DNA of 64,000 nt from Panacagrimonas sp. (lineage in GTDB: Bacteria; Pseudomonadota; Gammaproteobacteria; Nevskiales; Nevskiaceae), in assembly GCF_020697055.1 (NCBI RefSeq), contig NZ_JAJFBP010000016.1:19940-83939 (forward strand), in the 5' to 3' direction. Made by a program: the position numbers and the translations under genes. This document shows positions 23,227 through 35,426 of this stretch, one piece after another (within the stretch, counting starts at the first letter, position 1; every line of letters starts with the position of its first letter). The notes beneath the pieces are model-generated. The model was given only the letters and a program-made list of their open reading frames with translations, was not told the origin of the DNA and did no database searches.

Positions 23227-23865
23227 GTGAAGCTCTACAACTGGCAGTTCGCGCCCAATTGCCGGCGCGTGCGCATGTTCGTTCTCGAGAAGAAGCTCGA
23301 CCTGCCGTCGATCGAGGAGGTGGTCGGATCGGGTCTGCGCCTGCTCCCGGCCTACGTCGATCGCTGGCCGCACGCGATGGTTCCCATGCTGGAAACCGAC
23401 CAAGGCGCGCGCATCGGCGAGGCGATGGCGATCTGCCGCTATTTCGAGGATCTCCATCCCGAGCCGAACCTGATGGGTCGCGACGCGCTGGAGAAAGCGA
23501 CCGTGGAGATGTGGGAACGGCGCGCCTATGACGAAGGCATGATCGGCACCGCCGAGGTCTTCCGGAACTCGCACCCCGACTTCGTCGATCGCGGCCTGCC
23601 GGGAGCGCTCGACCGCGTGCCGCAGATCCCGGCGCTGATCGAACGCGGCCGTGGCCGCGTTGCGCGCTTCTATCGCAAATGCGAAGCCCAGCTGAAGTCC
23701 AACGACTGGATCGCCGGCTCGAGGTTCACCGTCGCCGACATCACCACGCTGTGCGCAATGGACTTCGCGATCTTCAACGGCATGACGATTCCGGACGACT
23801 GCGCCTCGATCCGGCGCTGGTACGACCGGGTCAACAGCCGCCCCACCGCCGCCGCGAGCCAGTAG
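23227..23865 (+). CDS. Glutathione S-transferase
   Basis: Cytosolic GST of 212 residues, starting at GTG 23227 with GGAGAG just upstream. The thioredoxin-like N-terminal domain (MKLYNWQFAPNCRRVRMFVLEKKLDL) has the Cys/Arg active-site region; the cis-Pro is in HAMVPMLE and the glutathione-binding E-A/S pair is in IGEAMAICRYFE. The alpha-helical C-terminal domain contains WIAGSRFTVADITTLCAMDF, the N-capping/hydrophobic-staple region typical of GSTs. Last gene of the TetR-SDR-GST unit. Substrate unknown. Confidence 0.93.
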   Translation: MKLYNWQFAPNCRRVRMFVLEKKLDLPSIEEVVGSGLRLLPAYVDRWPHAMVPMLETDQGARIGEAMAICRYFEDLHPEPNLMGRDALEKATVEMWERRAYDEGMIGTAEVFRNSHPDFVDRGLPGALDRVPQIPALIERGRGRVARFYRKCEAQLKSNDWIAGSRFTVADITTLCAMDFAIFNGMTIPDDCASIRRWYDRVNSRPTAAASQ

Positions 23866-23945
23866 CCCGCATTTTTGCGAAGGACGCGGCCCCGGCCTGC
23901 CGGGGACGCGCTGCCCCGTTGCTCCCAGCGTCCCGTTCCGAACCC

Positions 23946-25262
23946 ATGAGAAATCGATTCCACGGCATCGCCCGCCCCGCCGGCCTTGCCGCGTTCCTGC
24001 TTTTGCCGCTGGTCATGGCGCCGTGCGCGCAGGCCGCGGCCGGCTACTTCGTGCTGGGCTACGGGCCCTACGCGCACCAGTCGGCCGGCGCATCGGCGGC
24101 CGTGGGTTTCGATGCGTTCGTCGGCGCCACCAATCCGGCGAAGCTGCCGTACGTGGGGACCCGGCTGGACCTGGGGATGCTCGCGTTCATGCCCTACCGC
24201 CGCATCACGCGCACCGGATCCGAGACGCCCTTCGACATCCAGTCCAAGAGCCGCAACGATCTGTTCATCGTCCCCGACGGCGCCTATGCGCGACGCATCG
24301 ACCCGACGTGGTCCTGGGGCGTCACGCTGTACGGCAACGGCGGGTTGAACACCGAATACCACGAGACCACGAACGTCCCGGGCACGAACGCCAACCCCGA
24401 GCGCTGCAAGAACCGACCGGGGAACTTCTTCGGCGGATGCGGCGAAGCCGGTTTCGACCTGCTGCAGCTCGTGGTTGCACCGACGCTGGCGGCGCGCGTG
24501 AACGACGTGCACAGCTTCGGCGTCACGCCGCTGCTCGCCTACCAGCAGATGCGGGTGTACGGCCTGCAGGCCTTCGAAGCCATATCCCGTGATGCGGACA
24601 AGGTCACCAACAACGGCTACGAAGGCGCCTACGGCTCCGGCGTGCGCGTGGGATGGCTCGGGCGACTGACGCCTTGGTTCGACCTGGGCGCGACGTACGC
24701 GACCAAGATCTACATGCAGGATTTTCACGAATACCGCGGCCTGCTCGCCGGCGGCAGCTTCGACATCCCGGCCAACTTCAGCGTCGGCATGGCGTTGAAG
24801 GACCAGGACGTCACGCTGGCGCTCGAGGTGCATCGCATCTTCTTCGGAAACGTCCCGGCGCTGGCCAACGGCGAGCTCAATTCGCTGACCGATCCCACCA
24901 CGCCGCTCGGTGACAAACAGGGCAGCGGTTTCAACTGGCATCACCAGACCAATTACCGGATGGCGCTGATGTGGCACGCGACGCCGCGTCTGGACCTGCG
25001 CGCCGGCTTCGCCTACGGACGCGTGCCGCAGGCTGACAGCTCGAACAACACGGTGACGTTCTCGATGCTCGCGCCCAATCCGGCACTCAATCTCACCGCC
25101 GGATTTTCCTACCAGCTGTCGCCGCGCACGGAAGTGCACTTCGCCTACGGCTCCTATCGCCGCGGCGAGTACCAGGGACGCTCCGCGATCTTCCAGGGCG
25201 CCAGCGAGAAAGCCGAACCGCGGGTGGAAACGATCTACCTTGCGTGGAGCCGCCACTGGTAG
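23946..25262 (+). CDS. FadL/OmpP1-like outer membrane transport protein
   Basis: Putative channel for hydrophobic compounds in the outer membrane, 438 residues from ATG 23946. The signal peptide ends in APCAQAAA. The N-terminus has the FadL-like pattern of a glycine-rich segment plus NPA (GASAAVGFDAFVGATNPAKLPYVGTRLDLGM). Alternating aromatic strands then build a barrel of about 14 strands ending TIYLAWSRHW, with a C-terminal aromatic as required for insertion by BAM. A Cys pair (ERCKNRPGNFFGGCGE) could form an extracellular disulfide. It probably stands alone, between the GST gene and the next kinase. Confidence 0.82.
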   Translation: MRNRFHGIARPAGLAAFLLLPLVMAPCAQAAAGYFVLGYGPYAHQSAGASAAVGFDAFVGATNPAKLPYVGTRLDLGMLAFMPYRRITRTGSETPFDIQSKSRNDLFIVPDGAYARRIDPTWSWGVTLYGNGGLNTEYHETTNVPGTNANPERCKNRPGNFFGGCGEAGFDLLQLVVAPTLAARVNDVHSFGVTPLLAYQQMRVYGLQAFEAISRDADKVTNNGYEGAYGSGVRVGWLGRLTPWFDLGATYATKIYMQDFHEYRGLLAGGSFDIPANFSVGMALKDQDVTLALEVHRIFFGNVPALANGELNSLTDPTTPLGDKQGSGFNWHHQTNYRMALMWHATPRLDLRAGFAYGRVPQADSSNNTVTFSMLAPNPALNLTAGFSYQLSPRTEVHFAYGSYRRGEYQGRSAIFQGASEKAEPRVETIYLAWSRHW

Positions 25263-25394
25263 GCGGCCCCTCGACCGGGACCGGGACAACGCACCGCCGG
25301 GCGAATTGCCTGACCTTCGACGACCGCAAGGCGCGGACGTCTCAAGGCTGCGGCGATCTCCTATCCTGCGCAGCATCTCCGCGTCCGTCCCGTC

Positions 25395-27913
<2,519 letters not shown>

Positions 27914-27917
<4 letters not shown>

Positions 27918-28888
27918 CGGCGCGGGGCGAAGCGGCGTCGATATTCGCCCGGCGTGATGCCGACGACGCGCTGGAACACTTTTCGAAACGCGCCGGGATC
28001 CACGTACCCGACCTGCCACGCGACGTCGTCGACCGCCTTGGCCGACAGCTCCAGCAGTTCGCGCGCGCGTCCTACGCGCAACCGCTGCAGGTAGGTGGTC
28101 GGTGTATCGCCGGTGGCGGACTTGAACCGGCGCAGGAACGTGCGTTCGCCCAGCCCCGATGCCGCCGCCAGCCGCGGCATCGACACCTGGTCCGGATAAC
28201 GCTCGGCGAGCCATTGCTGCGCGCGCAGCACCGCCGCGTCGCCGTGCGTGGTCGCCGGCGTGTGCGGTGCGTAGTGGCTCTGCTCGCGGCCGGCCGGATC
28301 CACCAGGAACATGCGCGCGGTCTGCAGCATCAGCGCCGGCGTCAGGAAACGCTCGATCAGCCGCAGACCCAGGTCGATCCAGGCCATCACGCCGCCCGCG
28401 GTGAGCAGGTCGCCATCGTCGATCAGCATGCGGTCCGTCTCCAGACGCACCGCGGGATACGCGGAGGCAAAGGCGCCGGCCAGCGCCCAGTGCGTCGTGG
28501 CCTTGCGTCCGTCGAGCAGGCCGGTTGCGGCGAGCAGAAAGGCGCCGGCACACACCGAGCACAGGCTCGTGCCTTCGCGATGGCGCGCGCGCAGCCACGG
28601 CACCAGCGGCGCAGCTTCGGCGGGCGTGACCGTGCCGGACAGGCGCGGTGGCAGGATCACCGCCGACAGACCCGCTCCGCGTCGCCCGCGGCACTGCTCA
28701 GGCGCGAGCTCCTGCACGGTCATCTGCGGCATCGAGCGGTTCGACGCCGCCAGGCGCGAGGCGGTTTCGAACAGATCGATCAAGCCGTGCACGGAGGCCC
28801 GCTGGGCGCCGGGATAGGCCAGCACCGCGACGCGCACCGATTTTCGGGCCGTGTCGGATTTGACCCGTTGACTGTCGTTTCTGCCCAT
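27914..28888 (-). CDS. GlxA-family AraC-type transcriptional regulator
   Basis: Regulator of 324 residues. The N-terminal DJ-1/PfpI-like domain (about 18-190) has the nucleophile-elbow region SVCAGAFLLAATGLLDGR and the following TTHW, as in GlxA/FtrA regulators. The C-terminal AraC helix-turn-helix pair covers about 215-315 (LAAASGLGERTFLRRFKSATG and VAWQVGYVDPGAFRKVFQR). It is divergent from a small four-helix membrane protein gene 60 bp away, its most likely target. Confidence 0.93.
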
Positions 28889-28948
28889 GGGCGCGATCGT
28901 CGGGCGCCCCTAGGCTTTGCGTCAACGCCATCGCCCACCTGGAACGCC

Positions 28949-29344
28949 ATGACCGCCGACGTCCTGCTGCACGCCTCGCTGCTCGCCTGCACCGCGTACT
29001 TCCTGTGCATGTGCGCCGCGCACTTCGTGGGCTTCAAGGTGCCGATCCTGTTCGTCTACTGGAACGTTCCCTCGAACCACTACCAGGACATGATCATCTC
29101 GTTCTGCGCCCTGACCTACGCCGTGCTGTTCGCAGGCGCCTCGATGATCCCGGCCTCGGTGCCCGTTGCGATCGTGGCGCTGGCCGGCACCGTGCTCGGA
29201 CTCTCAGCGGTCAACCTGTCCAAGGATCTGCGCGAGAAGATCCAGGGCCGATCGACGCTTGCGTACTGGGCGCAGACCGGAATGATCGCGGGCCTCGTGG
29301 TGTGGCTCGGCGTGCTGTACCAGGCCACGCAGAACGTGGCGTGA
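28949..29344 (+). CDS. Small integral membrane protein, unknown function
   Basis: 131 residues from ATG 28949, with about four transmembrane helices: LLHASLLACTAYFLCMCAAHF, DMIISFCALTYAVLFAGASM, VPVAIVALAGTVLGLSAV and TGMIAGLVVWLGVLYQAT. A conserved-looking HFVGFKVPILFVYWNVPSNHYQD loop lies between the first two. I do not recognise a named family. It is divergent from the GlxA-type regulator and may be controlled by it. Confidence 0.72.
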   Translation: MTADVLLHASLLACTAYFLCMCAAHFVGFKVPILFVYWNVPSNHYQDMIISFCALTYAVLFAGASMIPASVPVAIVALAGTVLGLSAVNLSKDLREKIQGRSTLAYWAQTGMIAGLVVWLGVLYQATQNVA

Positions 29345-29423
29345 TCTGCGCGCAGATGGCGATCGAAACCGTGTCGCGTCGCGGAGCCTGCCGCCTTTCT
29401 TCGCGACAAGCAGCCTGCTGAAA

Positions 29424-29452
29424 CGAAAAAGCCCCCGGCGTTCGAGGGCTTT
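29424..29452 (-). terminator. Terminator of tRNA-Val
   Basis: Minus strand AAAGCCC-11 nt-GGGCTTT (29452-29446 / 29434-29428) followed by further T. It lies about 65 bp past the tRNA 3' end. Confidence 0.85.
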
Positions 29453-29516
29453 GCCGCATCCGAGACGTGTACGGGCTCGGGTGGGGTCGGTACTTGCGGT
29501 CAAGTACCTGTTTTGT

Positions 29517-29591
29517 TGGTGGATGGTACAGGGATCGAACCTGTGGCCCCCGCCGTGTGAAGGCGATGCTCTACCGCTGAGCTAACCATCC
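29517..29591 (-). tRNA. tRNA-Val (anticodon CAC)
   Basis: The minus-strand cloverleaf has acceptor GGATGGT/ACCATCC, D arm TAGCTCAGCGGTAGAGC, anticodon loop TTCACAC (CAC, decoding GUG) on stem TCGCC/GGCGG, T arm with GGTTCGATCC, discriminator A and encoded CCA. It is 75 nt including CCA. Confidence 0.97.
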
Positions 29592-29616
29592 AAACCCTGA
29601 GCGATCAGGGGCGCGC

Positions 29617-29646
29617 ATGGTAGTGAGCCACCCTCCGACGCGTCAA
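29617..29646 (-). promoter_or_regulatory. Sigma-70 promoter of tRNA-Val
   Basis: On the minus strand, TTGACG (29646-29641), 18-bp spacer, TACCAT (29622-29617), then a GC-rich discriminator. The -35 box overlaps the stop codon of the upstream kinase gene. Confidence 0.6.
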
Positions 29647-30533
29647 TTCCCGGCGGCCGCCCCGGCCAGCGTGAAGATGAACGTCGAGCCGCTGTCCCGT
29701 GGCGCGGGCTGCACGCGGATCGTGCCGCCGTGGCGCTCGACAATCTTCTTGCAGATCGGCAGGCCCAGCCCGGTGCCCTCGTACTGGTCATCCACGTGCA
29801 GGCGCTGGAACAGCATGAACACCTTGCTCTCGTACTCCTGCGGGATGCCGATGCCATTGTCGGTGATGCGCCATTCCCAGCCCTCGGCCGTGGGCGTGCA
29901 CGTGACTTCCACGCGCGGCTGGACGCCCGGCGCCTGGAACTTCACCGCGTTGTCGATCAGGTTCTGCAGGACCTGCCCGAGCTGCGTTCGATCGGCCCGG
30001 ATGCGCGGCAGATCGCCGAGCACGATTTGCGCGTCGGCCTCCTGCAGGCGCGCTCGCAAGCGGGTGCGCACGTCCTCGACCAGCGCGCGGCTGTCGATCC
30101 AGGCCGGCGCCAGCGGCACGCGGCTGGCGCGGGCGTACTCCAGCAGATCGTCGATCAGGCTCTGCATCCGGCGCACACCGGATTCGATGAACGCGACGAA
30201 CTCCTGGCCGTCGTCGTCGAGTTCGGCGGCATAGCGACGCGCCAACAATTGCGAGAACCCGGCGACCGATCGCAGCGGCGCTTTCAGATCGTGCGACGCG
30301 ACGTACGCGAACTGCTCGAGCTCCGCGTTCGAATGGGCCAGCTGCTCGGCCTTTTCGCGCAGCTGTTTTTCCACGCGCCGACGCTCCACCACCTCGCGCA
30401 CCAGTTCGCGGTTGCGCTCGTACAACTCCAGGCTCTTCTGCTCGAGCAGCTGCTCGGCCTGGCGGCGCGCGGCTTTCTGGCGTTCGAGTTCGCGGCGAAG
30501 CAGCTCGATCTCGGATGTCTCCATCGGCGTCAT
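29643..30533 (-). CDS. Soluble histidine kinase paired with H-NOX
   Basis: Cytoplasmic histidine kinase of 296 residues. A coiled coil (about 5-68) replaces any sensor domain. HisKA has phospho-His H81 in FAYVASHDLKAPLRSV, like phytochrome-type kinases. The ATP domain has NLIDNAVKF, DNGIGIP and GTGLGLPICKKIVERHGG. It lacks REC and membrane segments. Its ATG overlaps the H-NOX stop (ATGA), so the two are co-translated. In known bacteria, H-NOX proteins in such pairs inhibit the partner kinase when NO is bound. No cognate response regulator is adjacent. Confidence 0.92.
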   Translation of the reverse strand: MTPMETSEIELLRRELERQKAARRQAEQLLEQKSLELYERNRELVREVVERRRVEKQLREKAEQLAHSNAELEQFAYVASHDLKAPLRSVAGFSQLLARRYAAELDDDGQEFVAFIESGVRRMQSLIDDLLEYARASRVPLAPAWIDSRALVEDVRTRLRARLQEADAQIVLGDLPRIRADRTQLGQVLQNLIDNAVKFQAPGVQPRVEVTCTPTAEGWEWRITDNGIGIPQEYESKVFMLFQRLHVDDQYEGTGLGLPICKKIVERHGGTIRVQPAPRDSGSTFIFTLAGAAAGN

Positions 30534-31075
30534 TCCGCGCGCGTCAGCGTGTAGCGCGCGGCGGTGCCGCGTCCCGAGGACAGGTCCTCGACCTCCAGGT
30601 CCATCGGCTCGTCGAAGTGCGCGATCGCCGCGCGTACCAGCCCGGTGGCGAAGGCCGACAGCGGACGTGGCGACCGGTACTCCATCACCAGGCGCGTGGG
30701 TCCGGTGTCGGGATACGTGAACGACGGTAGCTCGGCTTCGGGATAGAGCTTGCGTACCTCGACATGGATGTAGCTCTCCACGTGGCCGAGGAAATCGAAG
30801 CAGGACGTCGAGCGGCTGAAGAACCGGCCGTAATGCCGCGTGAAGTGGCCGAACATGTGCGTGCCGAAGGCCTCGAGCAACGCGTCGACCTTCGCGCCGG
30901 TCTCCGCCGAGATCGCATCGATCAACGCCAGCAGCTCATTGGCGCCGTAGTTGCCCACCGTCGTATAGGCGCCTCCCGAAGCCGGCTGGGCCCGACGCAG
31001 GACACGATCCTTGCAGGACAGGCCGTGCGCGGCTTCGAGCATGTCCAGAAGCTCGGTGAAGATCATCCCTTTCAT
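30530..31075 (-). CDS. H-NOX heme nitric-oxide/oxygen-binding sensor
   Basis: Heme-based gas sensor of 181 residues, the standard stand-alone H-NOX length (MKGMIFTELLDMLEAAHG N-terminus). The proximal heme ligand is probably H104 (ESYIHVEVRKLYPEAELPSF), and the heme-propionate motif YxSxR is present as YRSPR (Y133, S135, R137). The distal pocket Tyr of O2-binding H-NOX proteins cannot be judged by eye; facultative proteobacterial members are usually NO-selective. It is first gene of a two-gene unit with the histidine kinase at 29643-30533. Confidence 0.92.
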   Translation of the reverse strand: MKGMIFTELLDMLEAAHGLSCKDRVLRRAQPASGGAYTTVGNYGANELLALIDAISAETGAKVDALLEAFGTHMFGHFTRHYGRFFSRSTSCFDFLGHVESYIHVEVRKLYPEAELPSFTYPDTGPTRLVMEYRSPRPLSAFATGLVRAAIAHFDEPMDLEVEDLSSGRGTAARYTLTRAE

Positions 31076-31126
31076 GTGGGCAAGCCTCTCCCACCGGCGC
31101 AGCCGCGTCCAGACGCGACCGGCGCT

Positions 31127-31582
31127 TCAGTCTGGCCGGCGTCCGAACATGCCCAGCGTCTTCATGCTCAGCACCAGCTCCCCGTGCTGGTTGACCGCCT
31201 GGTACTCGCTCTTGAGCACGCCGCGATCCGGCTTGGAGCGCGACGGGATCGTCTCGAGGATGCGCATGGTCATGCTGAGCGTGTCGCCCGGCCGCACCGG
31301 CTTGAGCCAGCGGATCTCGTCGACACCCGGTGAGCCGTGGCTCACCGACCTGAGCAGCAGGCGGTCGACGATCTGCCGCATCATCGCCGAGCAGGTGTGC
31401 CAGCCGCTGGCGACCAGTCCGCCGAAGTGCGACGCGGCCGCAGCCTCGTGGTCCAGGTGGAAGGGCTGCGGATCGAACCGCCGGGCGAAATCCATGATGT
31501 CTTCCTCGGTGAAGCGGCAGCTGCCGAGATCGATCACCTGGCCGGCGTGGAAATCCTCGAAGTAGAGCGTGGTCGTCGTCAT
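31127..31582 (-). CDS. MaoC-like (R)-specific enoyl hydratase
   Basis: Hotdog-fold hydratase of 151 residues from ATG 31582; the longer frame overlaps tadA in another frame and is artefactual. The catalytic hydratase motif is FARRFDPQPFHLDHEAAAASHFGGLVASG, with the Asp/His pair at about 37 and 42. Later segments (LKPVRPGDTLSMTMRIL, SEYQAVNQHGELVLSMK) fit the MaoC/NodN dehydratase family. It acts on trans-2-enoyl-CoA or a related thioester; substrate unknown. It is separated by about 40 bp from tadA and by about 50 bp from the H-NOX unit on the same strand. Confidence 0.9.
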   Translation of the reverse strand: MTTTTLYFEDFHAGQVIDLGSCRFTEEDIMDFARRFDPQPFHLDHEAAAASHFGGLVASGWHTCSAMMRQIVDRLLLRSVSHGSPGVDEIRWLKPVRPGDTLSMTMRILETIPSRSKPDRGVLKSEYQAVNQHGELVLSMKTLGMFGRRPD

Positions 31583-31623
31583 GTCGAAAAAAGGTGTGGC
31601 GATGCGGATCTGAAAAACCAGGC

Positions 31624-33484
<1,861 letters not shown>

Positions 33485-33498
<14 letters not shown>

Positions 33499-34072
33499 CG
33501 TCGACCGGCTCCCGCAGCTGCTGCGTTTCGATGCGCAGGAACTCGGCGGCGGTGAACCCGAACGGACCGGACACGAGGCTGTTGGGGAAGATCTCGCGCA
33601 GGTTGTTGAACACCCGCACCGCCTCGTTGTAGGTCTCACGCGCGCCGGCGATCTCGTTCTCGGTGTTGGATAGCTCGCCCGAAAGCTGCGCCATCGTCTG
33701 GTTGGCCTTCAGGTCGGGGTACGACTCGACCAGCGCCATGAAGCGTCCCATCGCTGCGCTCAGCATGCCTTCGGCAGCCGAAAGCTTCTGCATCTTCCCC
33801 GCGCCCGCCGGATCGGCGTGGGCCGCCTGCAGCGCGCCAGCCGCGGCATTGCGTGCCGCGATCACCGCGTCGAGCGTCTCGCGTTCGTGCTTCAGATAGG
33901 CCTTGGCGGTCTCGACGAGGTTCGGGATCAGGTCGTGGCGACGCTGCAGCTGCACGTCGATCTGCGCGAACGCGGTCCTGAATCCATTGCGACCGGCGAC
34001 GAGGCGGTTGTAGATCGCCACGCCCCACCCGCCCAGAACCAGCAGCACGACCAACAGCATCAATCCGGCCAT
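33485..34072 (-). CDS. LemA family protein (copy 1)
   Basis: LemA protein of 195 residues from ATG 34072. An N-terminal membrane anchor (MLLVVLLVLGGWGVAIYNRL) leads into the LemA four-helix domain (FAQIDVQLQRRHDLIPNLVETAKAYLKHERETLDAVIAAR... YNEAVRVFNNLREIFPNSLV). The degraded DUF2207 pseudogene lies directly upstream, and its C-terminal tail is in frame with this gene without an intervening stop. The second copy is at 37321-37869. The DUF72 gene overlaps its 3' end by 14 bp. Function is unresolved; LemA proteins often precede DUF2207 membrane proteins. Confidence 0.9.
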
Positions 34073-34106
34073 CGTCGTCGCTCTCCTTGGATCGTTGTTC
34101 GGGCCA

Positions 34107-35426
34107 TCACCAGCCCCCCCGCCGCCGCCGCTGCGGCCCGAGCTCGATCCGGGCGGCGTCGAGGCCGACGAAGATCGACGACGCGAAACTCCTGCCGAAT
34201 CTGGAGAACACGAACGATCGCGCGCCGCGTGCCGCATCCCGATCCCGATACGAGCTGCGCTGCCTCTGCTCGAACCGCGCCGACGTGAGCGCCTCGGAGA
34301 AACGCACGGCCCAATCCGGTTCCACGTCCAGCGCCAGTGCGTACGGCAGGTGCTGCGCGAACCGCTTCGGGTCGGATCCGGGCCGGTAGCCTGCATCGAG
34401 TTCCTGCTTTTCGGCGACGCCCCGATACCAGACAAGGCCGTCGATCTGCTGCAGCAGCCGGGCGCCCTCGCGCATCGGCGTCTTCATCCAGCGGTAGAAC
34501 GCGATGTTGGTCAGCAGCAGCAGCGCCACGATCACGGCCTGCGCTCGCCCGGCACCGTCCATCCCATCGGCGCCTGCACCAGCAGCGACAGGCCCAGACC
34601 GCGCCACAGGGTGTCCATGTTGAGCACGACGTGGCGCTTCTCGTGGTCGAGCCGCAGTCGCGCCTCGTGCGCCGAGTGCACGCCGCGCAGGTGGCGCGCC
34701 TGCGAGGCGTCGCTCTTGTCGACGCCGGTGAGCACGCCGGTGTGGTGTTCGAGCATCCAGCGCAGGCGCTGCGACGAGGTCGGCGACGTCACCACGCCGT
34801 TGGGAAACTCCAGCACGATCGTCAGGCCTTCGCCCGCGTCGAGCAGCTCGGGCGCGAAGCGCCCGCTGCCGTCGAACCCGACACGCCGGCGTAACCCGAA
34901 ACGCCGGCGTAACCCGAAACGCGCAACCGGTCTGCCGGGATCGCGTCAGGAAGCAGAACAGTTGCGCGGGCTCGCACGATCGGGAACGCCCAGCCATTGC
35001 CGGTGACGTTCCAGTACCGCTCGTCATGCTCGTCAGAGAAGCCGAGCTGACGGTCGGTGCGATAGCGCAGCTCGTCGGCGTGCTCGCTGCCGAGGTGGGT
35101 GTCGGCGTCGCCCAGGTACACGGGCGTGCCGCTTGCCTGCCGCTCGCTGAAACGGTTTTTCGTCGCGCCGTCGCGCGCGGCGTCGAACACACGAACATCA
35201 CGCGATGGTAAAGCCCATCGTCGCCGCGGTATTCGGTCGTAAAGCCGCGGTAGATGCCGCGCCGGACGTGGTCGCCCTCGGCGCGGACGCGGATGCTCTC
35301 TGTGACCTCCCTCGAGCCGTCGCGCGGGATCCGGATGCGCGAGTCGAACGACAGGATCCGTTCCCATGCGACGGCCGGAGCCGACGCGAGCGCCGGCTGC
35401 AGCGACAGGCGTGCGATCGGTCTCAC
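34107..35426 (-). pseudogene. Degenerate DUF2207 paralogue
   Basis: A second copy of the intact neighbour at 35423-37324, now broken. Recognisable pieces switch frame several times: WERILSFDSRIRIPRDGSREV (start GTG 35426, overlapping the upstream stop as GTGA); then RYRTDRQLGFSDEHDERYW and VSGYAG in a second frame (about 34880-35195); then EFPNGVVTSPTSSQRLRWM in a third (about 34550-34880); then NIAFYRWMKTPMREGA in the first frame again. The C-terminal SASTPPGSSSG/GGGGG tail appears in yet another frame, the one used by lemA. About 130 residues of the middle are missing. An 18-bp tandem duplication lies in it. Confidence 0.9.
34885..34920 (-). repeat. Two 18-bp tandem repeats
   Basis: Unit CGCCGGCGTAACCCGAAA on the plus strand occurs twice in perfect tandem (34885-34902 and 34903-34920). 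In the pseudogene frame this duplicates the six residues VSGYAG, where the intact paralogue has a single SGYTG. Confidence 0.95.
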
